From NCBI GenBank assembly GCA_020152595.1, contig JAIGNY010002249.1, forward strand, positions 604,001 to 668,000: a DNA stretch of 64,000 nucleotides, read 5' to 3'. The translations under genes were made by a program, and so were the position numbers. This stretch comes from Chiridota heheva (taxonomy: Eukaryota; Echinodermata; Holothuroidea; Apodida; Chiridotidae). The notes below the pieces were generated by a model that saw nothing but the letters and a program-made list of their open reading frames with translations, had not been told where the DNA came from and searched no databases. Shown piece by piece: positions 43,501-55,500 of the stretch. Each line of letters opens with the position of its first letter. Position 1 is the stretch's first letter.

Positions 43501-46500
43501 AGCCTACATCAAGGTTATAACTCCAATTGCCAGTTTTGTTTCTTCACAAAAGCAAGCTGTCACTGCAATGAATGGAATCTTCACATTTGCTTATGCTGGA
43601 GGGGAACTTCGCAACAACTTTGTGAGCAAATACATGAATGCTACATCTTTCAACTACCTCAGTGCAAATAACTTTGCTGGACCCCTGAGCTTCACTCATC
43701 TCATCCAGTGGAATAATTTGGAAATAAACCTGCCAAAAGAGACCAATATTGTTTATGTCGAGTACCAGGAAGTGAGAAATTCAAGAGCTTTCTTGGACTT
43801 TGATGCCATCAAAACAGTTGCAACACTCAATGTGACTTCTCCATTTGGTACTTACAAGATGATGCAATTGGCCAGTGCTTCAGATGTAACTGGACTGTTC
43901 AAAATTGGAAATGTTGAAATAAGCAGTGGAAATGTTTTCACCAGCAACATTATCAACTCTACAAATGGCTTTGCTGTTGAACTCAATGGACTCACTAAGT
44001 TCCTCACCTTTGATAGGTTCACCACAATGGGTCAGATCAACACCACTACCAAATATTTTGACGTTAACACCGGAGCTCATTTTGAAGTGCTTGGAATGAA
44101 GGGACTCTTAAACTTCTCCACCTTAACTTTCAGAGATGATTTCAATGTTACTACTAGCCTTGCTACCCTTAATGCTGGATCTCAAGTACAAGTTTTGGGT
44201 ATGGCCGGTATGTTTAACTCGGACAAAATGATGGGATTTACTGATGCCAAGCTAGAAAGCAAATGGGTATCATTCACATATGGAATGGGAGCTGTGCTCA
44301 ATAATCAGAGGAAAGTTTTTGTATTTGATGCCTGGAAGGTTGATGGAAATACGGCTCTCAGAATCATTAATGTCACTGCTAATGCTGGTTTTGATGCCGG
44401 ATTAACTGCAAGCACAGGGTTCCTCACGTTTGTCAAGATGAATGGTGGATACAAAGCATCTGTAGATGGTGGCAGGTTCCTACAATGGAAGAACACTGCT
44501 GGCTTTGAAGCAACAGACAAAACATCAATGTTTACTCTTGCTCGTCTGAATTCTTCTTACGAAAATGTTCTAACCAGCAAACTTGTCAACTGGACCATTA
44601 CTACATGGATGGAGCTGGAGAATATGATCAAATTTATGGTATTTGATAGATTCATTTCTTCTTACAAAAATGTTGTAACCAGCAAGCTTGTTACCTGGAC
44701 CATGGCTTCAGGAATGGAGGTGCAGAGTATGAACGGATTCATGGTATTTGATAGATTCAATTCTTCTTACAAAAATGTTGTAACCAGCAAGCTTGTCAAC
44801 TGGACCATGGCTTCAGGAATGGAGGTGCAGAATATGAACGGAATCATGGTATTTGATATATTCAATTCTTCTTACGAAAATGTTGTAACCAGCAAGCTTG
44901 TCAACTGGACCATGGCTTCAGGAATGGAGGTGCAGAATATGAACGGAATCATGGTATTTGATAGATTAATTTCTTCTTACAAAAATGTTGTAACCAGCAA
45001 GCTTGTCAACTGGATCATGGCTTCAGGAATGAAAGTTCAGAGTATGAACGGATTCATGGTATTTGATATATTCAATTCTTCTTACGAAAATGTTGTAACC
45101 AGCAAGCTTGTAAACTGGACCATGGCTTCAGGAATGGAGGTGCAGAGTATGAACGGATTAATGGTATTTAATAGATTCAATTCTTTTTACAAAAATGTTC
45201 TGACCAACAAGCTTGTCAACTGGACCATGACTTCAGGGATGGAGCTGGAGGGAATGGATGGATTCATGGTATTTGATAGATTCAGCACCAACATGAAAGC
45301 CAACATTGAAAGCAAACTCATATCCACCAAGAACACTGCGGAAGTTGTTATCGAAGATAGCATTGATGTTTTCCACAATAACCGATTTGATGTTAGTTAC
45401 AATGGTCAGGAAACTGGCCCCTACCTCACTACTGTTCGCAGCATGGTTTTCACCACCCTCAAGAACCGTGGTTTCATGGCTTTCAGGAAGTTGAACTCTG
45501 CAATGAACATGGGAATCACAAGCAAGCCAGTGAATGCTACCTCTGAATTTACCTACACAATGCAGAATGCTCAAGGACTTTTCGTATTTGACAATGCAGT
45601 AGTAAGACTTGAGCACAACATGAATTCACCTCTTGTGAACTCTAACAGCATGGGAGAAGCAACTTTTAATAACTTTGAAGGACCATTTACTTTCCAGAGC
45701 ATCACCAGCAATGGAAACTTTGCCCTCGGGAATCTTTTCACCACAACTGGAAATATGGAACTGGTTGGTTTCCAGAAGATCACAACATTTGATCACATCA
45801 CTGGATCTGTCAATATGGCAGCCACCAACAAATTCCTCAATTACACTGGAGTTGGAAGCATGGAGCTCCGCACCTTCGATGGACTCTTCAATTTTGCTAA
45901 ATCTGCTGCTGTCTTTGAAGAAACTGTGACCACCAAGCTATTTACTGTGCAAGGCCACAACAGCTACGAAGCTCTTAACTTCAGGAACATCACAACCTTT
46001 GAGCACTTCAATGTTACCTCATTCCACACAGTCTCTGCTCTTGGTAGCACCACCATGTACAAAGGTGTGCTTATGCTTCACAACTTCCGTAGCCTCTTCA
46101 GGTTTGCCCAAATTGGTTTTGATGGTGAAGCCTCAACCACAGGACCGCTTGTTAATGCAATTGGTTTGACGAAAATCCACATGCTTGAGTCTCGTGCATT
46201 TTCAGAATTCTTTGAACTCTCTGCATCTGCCAATGCTACTGTTACAAGCAAGCTTGCAAATGTTACATCAAAGAATGGATTCCTTGTGCGTAATATGAAC
46301 GGCCCATTCAGGTTTGAGCTGCTGGACACTGCTACCTCTACAAGCATGGAAGGACCAACAGGCACCGCCATTGCAAAAGGAATGATCCGATTGGATGATG
46401 TACGCAACATCACCAGCTTTGATGTGGCTGCTGGTGGCTTCAATGTAACAATTACCAGCCGCCCTGTTGTGAATTTCACCTCTGCGGGAGCCTTCCGTAT

Positions 46501-49500
46501 GCAGAATGTCCAGTCTCTTACCAAATTTGAAAAAGCTGAGGGTAACTTCTTCATGAACATGACATCTCCACTCTCAAGCACTGAACTTGACACTGGTGTT
46601 GATCTCTCTAACTTCCGTAAGCTCAACGACTTTAATTCAGTCAGCCAGTACATCAACTTCAAGATGAACACCCAGTAACAGACACTACCATGACATCAAG
46701 TGTATTTGGGCAGAATACTTGGGGAGACGTTCATCAGAACATGAACTTGGCATACACCACTCCAGTAGGACATATGTCCATCACACAATCTGCTGACAGT
46801 GAGAATCTTATCTTCACCGTGGATATGCCATCCCGTGGTTCCATCTCATACCGGGGAAACCTGAATGAATTTGGAGATGAATTGTTGATGACTATCTCTC
46901 ATCAACTGAAGGTGAATATGGATTTTCAAACTTGATTTTTTGTTAAAATGTTTTTGTTATTGTGGTTATTGACATTAGAAGCAACAATTAAAGTATATTT
47001 ATTTACTTAAAATCACCAACATAGCAAAAAAAATCATTCAAAATGTGTAGTGTTCCCCTGCTTACTGCTTTTTGTTTTCTGCACTAGAGCTGCACATAAC
47101 TCTTGAGAAAGACAATGAAAATGAAATCTTAAAGTAATAGTTTAGTGGTCAAGCTTGTTCATCTTATATGAAAGAGGACTTTGAAAGAAACAAAATGGTG
47201 AAGAAAGCATATCAAAATCTCATTTTTTAAGGAGATATTCAAGTTTAAAGTTTGGTATAATTTCTGTAGAAACGACTAAAATCAGACTAGTTGTGATGTC
47301 ACAGCCTGAGATTCCTCAAAGTCTTTATGTGTTTGAAAGAAAGTTTATTAGTTTCTTTAGCTGGTGTATTATAAATACCATTCCTAGATTCAGTTTTTTT
47401 ATAACTTTTTTGACATATCCCATGGTTTATAAACCACAAAATTATTGTACAAAATATGATAGAATACATAAAGACTCAGGAATCTGAGGCTGGGACATCA
47501 CAACTTGTCTGATTTTAGTTGTTTCTATACAAATGATACCAAACTTTAAACTTAAATATCTCCTTAAGAGAATAAAGTCCTCTTTCATATAAGATAAGAC
47601 TTACATGACCCTGAACTAATCCTTTCATTAATCACCAAATTTTGATTCTGTTCTGTTTATCATTTTGTTTTTGGGATAGAATGTTGCTTTTGTGGATTGC
47701 CTATAATTCACAAATATTAGAAGTTGCTTCCCTGAGAATTTAAAGAGGAACATATAATTTGAATTTCCTAAAACCTTGGGGCAGTTAACAGTATTTGAGG
47801 AAGAAATAATGATGACATTGATTTGTTGTCAATCAGTCCACTCGCATGGTCAGACTAAAGTACTTTTTCTTGGGTGTATGTGGGTGTAGATAATCATATC
47901 AACTGGGTGTTACTAAAGCATTTGCAGTGGCAAACTTGTAGCATTTATTGATTGCAGAAATTGGTTATTATTTAGAGATGTAAACCTCCCCTTTTGGGGA
48001 TTGAAGTTCAAAATCTATTTTGGATACATGTATGACACCAGCTGATCATTTTGAAATAAGGTTTTTGTACAATTAATTTAAATTTCCCTTGTGTTTCATT
48101 TCAGAGTCAGAATTTGAAGAAGGTTGAAGACATGAACCTCTTTATGAAACTCAACCAGAGTAATGTCATCTACACCAACTTCAGCTGGAACCCAGAAGTT
48201 GTTGCTGAGCTCTTGGACATCTCAACTGATGCTCTTAATAGAACCATCAATTTCACTCTTTCAGTTTTCAACCAAACCAAATTTGTCACCCTCAAGACCT
48301 ACAGAGATTCTGTCCGCCAGGCACGTGAGATCATTCGCGTTGTTCGTGAACAGCTGAATTACACATTAGAAAATCCTCTCGAAGTTGCAGGAAAATATGT
48401 CAATGTCACCATGCTATTGGAGGCTAAGGCCAAGGTTCTTGATGCCAAACAGAAAGCAGTAGATGTTGCTACATTTGCTTACAATAACCCACTGAAGGCT
48501 GCAAAGAACACGTACAATCTCACTCTTGTTACTCTTGATCAGATGGTCAACATCACCAAAGTTGCATACCAGCGTCTGGACAGACAGCTGAAGATCATGG
48601 AGAACCTTTTGAAACTGAACGCAACCCTGCAGGAAGTTCTCAAGAAGGTGAATGAAACCTACATCAAAGTCAGGACTGTCGTCCAAAATCCACGTGAGAA
48701 CCTGGAAAAACTGAGGAACATGACCATGAATGCCATCGAAAAATTCAAGAAGTCAGCTCGTTATGATGAGATCGTTGATGTTGTCAAAGCTATCATTGAT
48801 TTCGAGAAACTGAACGAAACCGTCATGAAAGTTGCTGAGAAAGTCACAAGGGAGAATCTTATGGCACTCATTGAAAATCTGAAGATCAATTTGATGCAGC
48901 TTGTAAACACCAGCAAAGTGGAGGAGGTTCGCAGTGCTTGGAATGATTTGGACATCAAACTCTCCTGCGTTGCTATCAAGAAGCTAAAAGAGATTGACTT
49001 GGAGGTTATCAACAACACTGCAAGGAAATTGGTACTGTTTATGCAACCATCCAACCTCAAGGAGTTTGTCAACTCGACTAAGGTAGAAGAGATATTGGAG
49101 ATTGTCAACATCACCGCCATGAGGGTTATCAATATCACCATGTGGAATGAAACTCTTCATAACTACGTTGATGTACCTCTCCTCAACGAAACCATTAGGG
49201 ATGTTGCTGAAATCATCCGAATCAAGGCTGAAGAGATAAAACTAAAGATCAACGAAACTGTCGAGGATCTCAAGGCAAAACTGATGGTGAAAGTAGAGGA
49301 GGCCAAAATCAAAGTAAACGAGACTCTCCGACTTTTGAATGAGACTCTTGTCAACATCACTGCCATGGACTGGGAAGAGATCAAGGAGAAGGCTGTTGAA
49401 ATCGCCCAGCAACTGAACGCTACTCTATACGAAAAAGTTGACATGATCCGTGTCAATGAAATCATCAGCAGGTTGAATGATACACTGATGCAGAGAATCA

Positions 49501-52500
49501 ATGTGACCAAAATCAATCTTGCCTTGGAGAAACTGAATGAGACCATCCAAGTTATCATTGAGATGAGCAAGAACGAAACCCACCCCATCAACGTCCTGGC
49601 ACTGAAATATCTAGACAACACTGTATATGACCTTACCAAAATTGTTATAAACAAGACCCTCAATTTCACACAAGTTTACCGCAAAATTGTTGTCAATCTC
49701 ACTCGTGAATACGCAAAGATTGCCATGAACCTCACTAAAGTTTATGGAAAGGAAGCTATCAACTTCACCAAAGTGTACAGCAAGATCGCTGTTAATCTTA
49801 CTAAGGAGTACATTGAGAAAGCTCGCATCTTGACTGAAGTGTACAAGGTAGTTGCCAAAGAGTATGTTGAAAATGTAACATTGCTTGCCCAAGAATTAGC
49901 CAATAACTTCACCATCCTTGCTAAAAATTACAGCGTCATTGCTATGAATTACACCGAAGCCCTAAAGCTACGCTTGGAGATCTTCACCATGCAGTATCTG
50001 CCAATTGCTTTGAACATGACTCGCAACATCAGCGATAATGCTCTTGAGCTTCTCCGCAACATCTCCATCAGAATCGTAAACATCACAAAGCCTTACGTGG
50101 ATAGAGCTGTTGTGAAGCTGATCCTCTACAAGAACCAGGCCATTGACGAAATGAGTGATCAGTGCATTAACATCACTGAAGCAGTCATTTACTACCGTGA
50201 CAATCTCCCACGCTACAGGATGATGCTTCAGAATAAGACACAGGAGCTTGTGCAGCTTGCAAAGAACCTTACTCTGAATGCCACAAAGCTTGCCTTGAAT
50301 GCCAGTGACTGGGCAATGAACTACACCGAACTTGTCAAGGAGTTTGCCACAAACTATACTAAACTTGCCAAAGAGTTTGCCTCAAACTACACTGTTCTGG
50401 CTAAGATCCAGGCCATGAAAGCTTTGAATTTGACTAATGATGGACTTGACATCTTGAAGGAGATGGCGCAAGATGAGCATTCTCTGCTTAACTACTATCC
50501 AATCCACTGGACTGGAAAGACAGTCGATGAACTTCGTGAAGAGACCATCACAATGCTGAAGGCCCGTGTGAAGGATTTCAAGAAGCAGCTTAAGAAAACT
50601 GTGAAGGACTTGAAAGATCAATTGAACATCAAAATTGACGAGCTGAAAGTAAAACTGAATGAAAAGATTGAGGAAATAAAAGAAGTTTTGGCCGATGAGA
50701 CTCACATCATAAACAAATATCCCATGAGATTTACTGGAAAGACAGTCTTAGAGGTGAGTTGATTTCATTCGGTTGTTGGTTCCTCCTTTGTAACTCATTG
50801 AACATCATACAATTTCTACTCTTGGAAGTAAAAAAAAAAAAAAAGAATATGTCTTATTGAACATGCTCATGATGTAATGCAACAACTGAATGATATATTC
50901 TCTGAACAAAGAGGGAAAAATACCTGGCTTTTTGTAGCATTGATCACAGTCTTAAGGCTATCCTATCATCCCTTTTTAGCAAGCAATTGAATTAGATTGT
51001 ATGTAAAACGTTTCTGTTATCAGAAAATATGTAGGTAAATGTGAAATCTTTTGTATTAGTTGTGCATCCTAGATATCTTGGGAGTTTTCTGAAAGAGAAG
51101 CCCTTGCAGTGGAGAATAAACTACCTTATTTCATTTACGTTTTTCTTTGTATATGTCAATTTTGTGGATTCAATTATGCTATGATAGTGGTTAAAACCTT
51201 GTACTGTAGTTCTAATTGCACAGAAAATTCATTTTCATACACCTTCTTTTCTAATTTGTAATTCAAGACGTGTAGGTCCATTAAAGATTTTGTTTTACCA
51301 GAAGTATGTACAATTATATTTTCAGATCATCGAAATTTTGAAGCAGAATGTCACCACTGCTATTGATGAGGCCAAGTTGCTCGTTGACGAGGCTAAGCTG
51401 CTCATTGAGAAGGCCAAAGCCAATACCATTGAAGTCATTGAACGCCTTAATGCTACTCGCTTGGAGTACAACCTGACCATTGCTCGTCTTAATGATACCA
51501 TCCGCATGGCCCGTGAACGCATCAATGAAGTTGTTATGAACCTCACCAAATGGTTGAATTCTACCCGCTCCCAGCCACTTAATGTCACAATTGCCCAGGT
51601 GAGTGGTTTCAGTAAATTTACACCCGGTTTTCCATTCAAAGATGACAGATTATTTAAGGGAGGATTCATTGGATAAGCAATGAACACCATTAGCTCAACC
51701 ACCCAAAATTTGAGTTGATCAAATAGTATAGATTGTGTCTCTTACCTAGAACTTTACCCTTGAAAACTGTATGCGGTATGACGTCATATGTTTCAGTGGC
51801 TATTGGGTATATGATTTGTAAGAGGCAATATTTTGATCGTTGATGTAGTTGTAGTAATTTTGATTTTGAAATATTTGTAGAGAGCTTGAAAACAAAGTGA
51901 GTTTTGTTTGTAGGCTTAAACAGCCTGTGGCATTTAAAAATATGCATCAATCCAAAAACAAATTTCCTTTTTTATCATTGTACAGGTTGTTGAATTTGGC
52001 AATACCTCTCTGATTGTGGTCATTGATGTCAGTAACCAAGTACTCAACAAGGCTCTTGTGAAATATAATGAATCCCGTGTCCTTACCATGGAATTGTGGA
52101 GTAGTCTGACTAAACAGGAGAACCTTGACAAGATCCCCATCCTCATCAACAACACCATCATTTTCTTGAGCGACTCCGCAATCCAACTTAATGCTACTAT
52201 CAGGAAGACAATCAACATGACAAAGGAGATCATAAACTTCATCCGTGAGGAAACTCAGATTGAAGAAACAGCCAAGGTTTACTTGGAGAAGGTGAAGGAA
52301 TTCTCCAAGAACGTCACCATCTATGTGGGAAAACTTAGTGAAAATGCACAAGTCCTTTTAATTGAGGCCCGTGATTACCTCAACAATGTCACCACCCTCT
52401 ACATCCAGTATATGAACAACACAATGGCTGGTGAGTTGATTCTCCTTCATTCAATGCTGTCATGTTAGGGTACAAAAAAATTGATAGAGCAATGTTTTAT

Positions 52501-55500
52501 CAAATTAGAAGAAAAAGTTGGCAGTGGCAATCTTTTGAAATTAGAGAAGAGGAAAGCAGTTCTTTAGGTAAATTTCCTTTAGATGTCATCGGTTGGTGGT
52601 TACTACAATTTTAAGCAAGAAATCTCCCTTTGTGGACATTATTGGAAAAAGGTTATTGTACGATACAAATTAATGAAAAATGCTTGTAATTGGCTGGAGT
52701 AACTACAGTAGTATGTTGAAGAAAGTTTTACAATGATGGATTTAAAACCTTGGATGGAAGTGTAGAATCAGTGCACATTTGCAGCTATTTGATGATGTTT
52801 GCACTAACTGTTAATATCTTTATATCTCTTTTCTTTAGGATGGGTATTCCGCTACTATGAGGTAGACATGATTCCATTCCATCTCTACAACTACACCGTT
52901 TCTGAAACTCCACGTGCCATCGAAGAGTTGAAGAAGAAAGTTAATGCAACAGCCATCAAAGTTCAGGATTTCAGCAGGGAGATCAGCGCAGTTGTTCGTG
53001 AGAAGCTTGCCCTGATTGCATCATTTGATTATGATGATCATAGCTTTGCCGTCAACTTCCACCATCCTCTCAATTGGACCAGCTTCCGATCTCTCCCAAC
53101 AATCACTGATAAACAGAAGGAAATGATCAAGAATGCCACCAATGAGGTCATGAACCGCATTGTTTACCCCACCAGCCACCAAATCGAACGTCTTACCATC
53201 ATTGTAAAGAGCGTCTTGATGAACTTGTAAACTACATCCGTGATGTCATCGACAAGAACACACCTCTTGTAAAGGAGCGACTGGATGAGATCAAGTTGAA
53301 GATCCAGGAAGCTCGCCAGCAGGTTAACGAAACATGGCTGAAAATCAGAGATGTAACCAAGGAAAGATTGGCAAACACCACAGAGATCGTGATGAGCACT
53401 CTGAAGGAACTCGGGAAGAAAAACTACACTCTTCTCTTGCAGGAACTCAGGAAGAAAAACTACACCGTTCTCTTGCAGGAACTCCGACAGAACGTGACTG
53501 AACTCACCAAAGACATCATCAACCGCCTGAATGTTACAGAGGTTGCTATGGAGCTCATCGGTCGCTTGAATGAAACAATCAGGACCCAGTATCCTCTTGC
53601 GATAGAGAAACTGAACGACACTGTAAAAGAATTGAATCAGCTTCTTACCCGCCTCTCTCAGGAGTACCCAGAGATTGTGCAGAAAATCCTGACGGCCATC
53701 ACAGATTACACCCGCACCATGTACCTCCCAACTGACCTGCCACCACTAGTGAACCCATGGAAATGTAAGTCAAGAATTCCTTTTATGCTCAACTCCATCA
53801 AAAGTAATGAAGTATCTTACAAATTTCCTTTTTGGACAGTATCCCACGTCAATTTTTGGTTCCGATGCTAATAGCATAAGGAACCTATGCTGACGTGCGT
53901 ATGTATGTGTGTGTGTATGTATGTGTCTGTGACTGTAAGCACGATATCTCAAGAAGGATACACTGGATTCCTGTCATATGTGGTACACAGCCCATGGTTT
54001 GTGGATGTGCCCTATGGTTTTTGGTGGTGTTATCATGCATATTAGGCAGGGCTTAATTTTGAAAAGCTCATATTTTAACAATCACATGTAGGTTTTGTTT
54101 CATATTTGGTATAATTATAATGTGAGCTAGTGTGCACAAGTTCATGGTATAAAAAACATTGAATATCATTAATATGCTTAGTGGGTGGGGCTCAATATGA
54201 TTTTGCTGAAATGAGCTTGTAAACATGATATCTCAAGAACGATTTATGTCATGTCAAATATTTCATGATATGCAATGACATTAACAGTTAATACAAAATC
54301 AATCGGCATGAAAAAAAGCATCAGAACCACAAAACCGTTTGGTTCTGATTCCCAGGGGATGGGAAGGGGGTGCTGGGGGGAATTATTATGCCTTTCCAAT
54401 AATAATGGTTGTTAGCATACAAATAACTGATGATCAAGCAATGTATTGAATGCTCTATTGTCTATTCTGTTTAACTGTTAGCTAGGTGATCTCTTCAAGA
54501 TGATGCATATGATATTTGGAAGTTGTTCTGAAAACAATTTTTAATTATTGTTCAACTAAAGGATTTTGACTTAACTTTTATATGTACATTTTACTAGTAC
54601 AACCATGATCACAAATTCATCCAATATTTTTTGTAGATCTGATAAATGAAATTGTTCTTATTTTTGCACAGACTCTGCTATGATGTTTGGACCTCGTCAT
54701 GTCATGACCTTTGATGGTAGAATCTATGAATTCCCCCCATACGGAAGCAGTGAGTGCACATACGTCCTTGCCCGTGATTTCGTAGATGGAAACTTCACCC
54801 TTCTCTCCAAAGAACGCTCTGCTATACTTGTGCTCAGCGACATCACAGTTGAGGTTTCTGATAATGGCAGAATCGACATCAACGGAAACCCTGAAGCACA
54901 GACCTTGCCATACACCACCCTCTCTGGACATGTTAGCATCAAGCGTGAGGGACCATGGACCAACATCACCACCACCTACGGTATCAACATGATGTGTCAT
55001 GAGAGTCACTTCTTGTGTGTATTCCATCTTAGCGGCTGGTATTACGGCAAGACACAAGGCCTCTTTGGAAACCTTGATTCCGAACACTTCAACGAATTCA
55101 CTACACCTGAAGGTGAAATCACTGAAGACTTGTCAGCTTTCACCAACAGCTATGAAGTTTCTGGACGCGCAGAATGTGAGGTCTTCCCAGGCCAGCTTGG
55201 AGAAGATGAGATCCACAACGAACTTGGCTGCTACACTTCCTACAAAGATGAGCTTAAACAACTTTGTGAAGAACTGTTCTTGTCCCCCAATTCCACTCTG
55301 ATGCCCGCATTCTCCACCATTAATCCCGTCAAGTTCCATGAGATGTGCATGCAAATCTCGGAGCGTTGTGAACCTACCTGTGACTCCGTCAACCCATACG
55401 TTACCCTTGCACGCACTGAAGGAATCTTCTTGGAAGCACCTATCTGTGGTGAGTTTATTTTCTGTGACTTCATCAGCCTCAGGACATGAATGCATTTCAC

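Noticed and set aside
46078..46671. 197-codon minus-strand ORF opposite exon 21
   Set aside because: Shadow of the plus-strand exon; composition is the mirror of the sense codons.
46690..46935. Separate small gene starting MTSSVFGQ
   Set aside because: It is the 3' end of exon 21 after a 1-base frameshift; it ends at a phase-correct splice donor.
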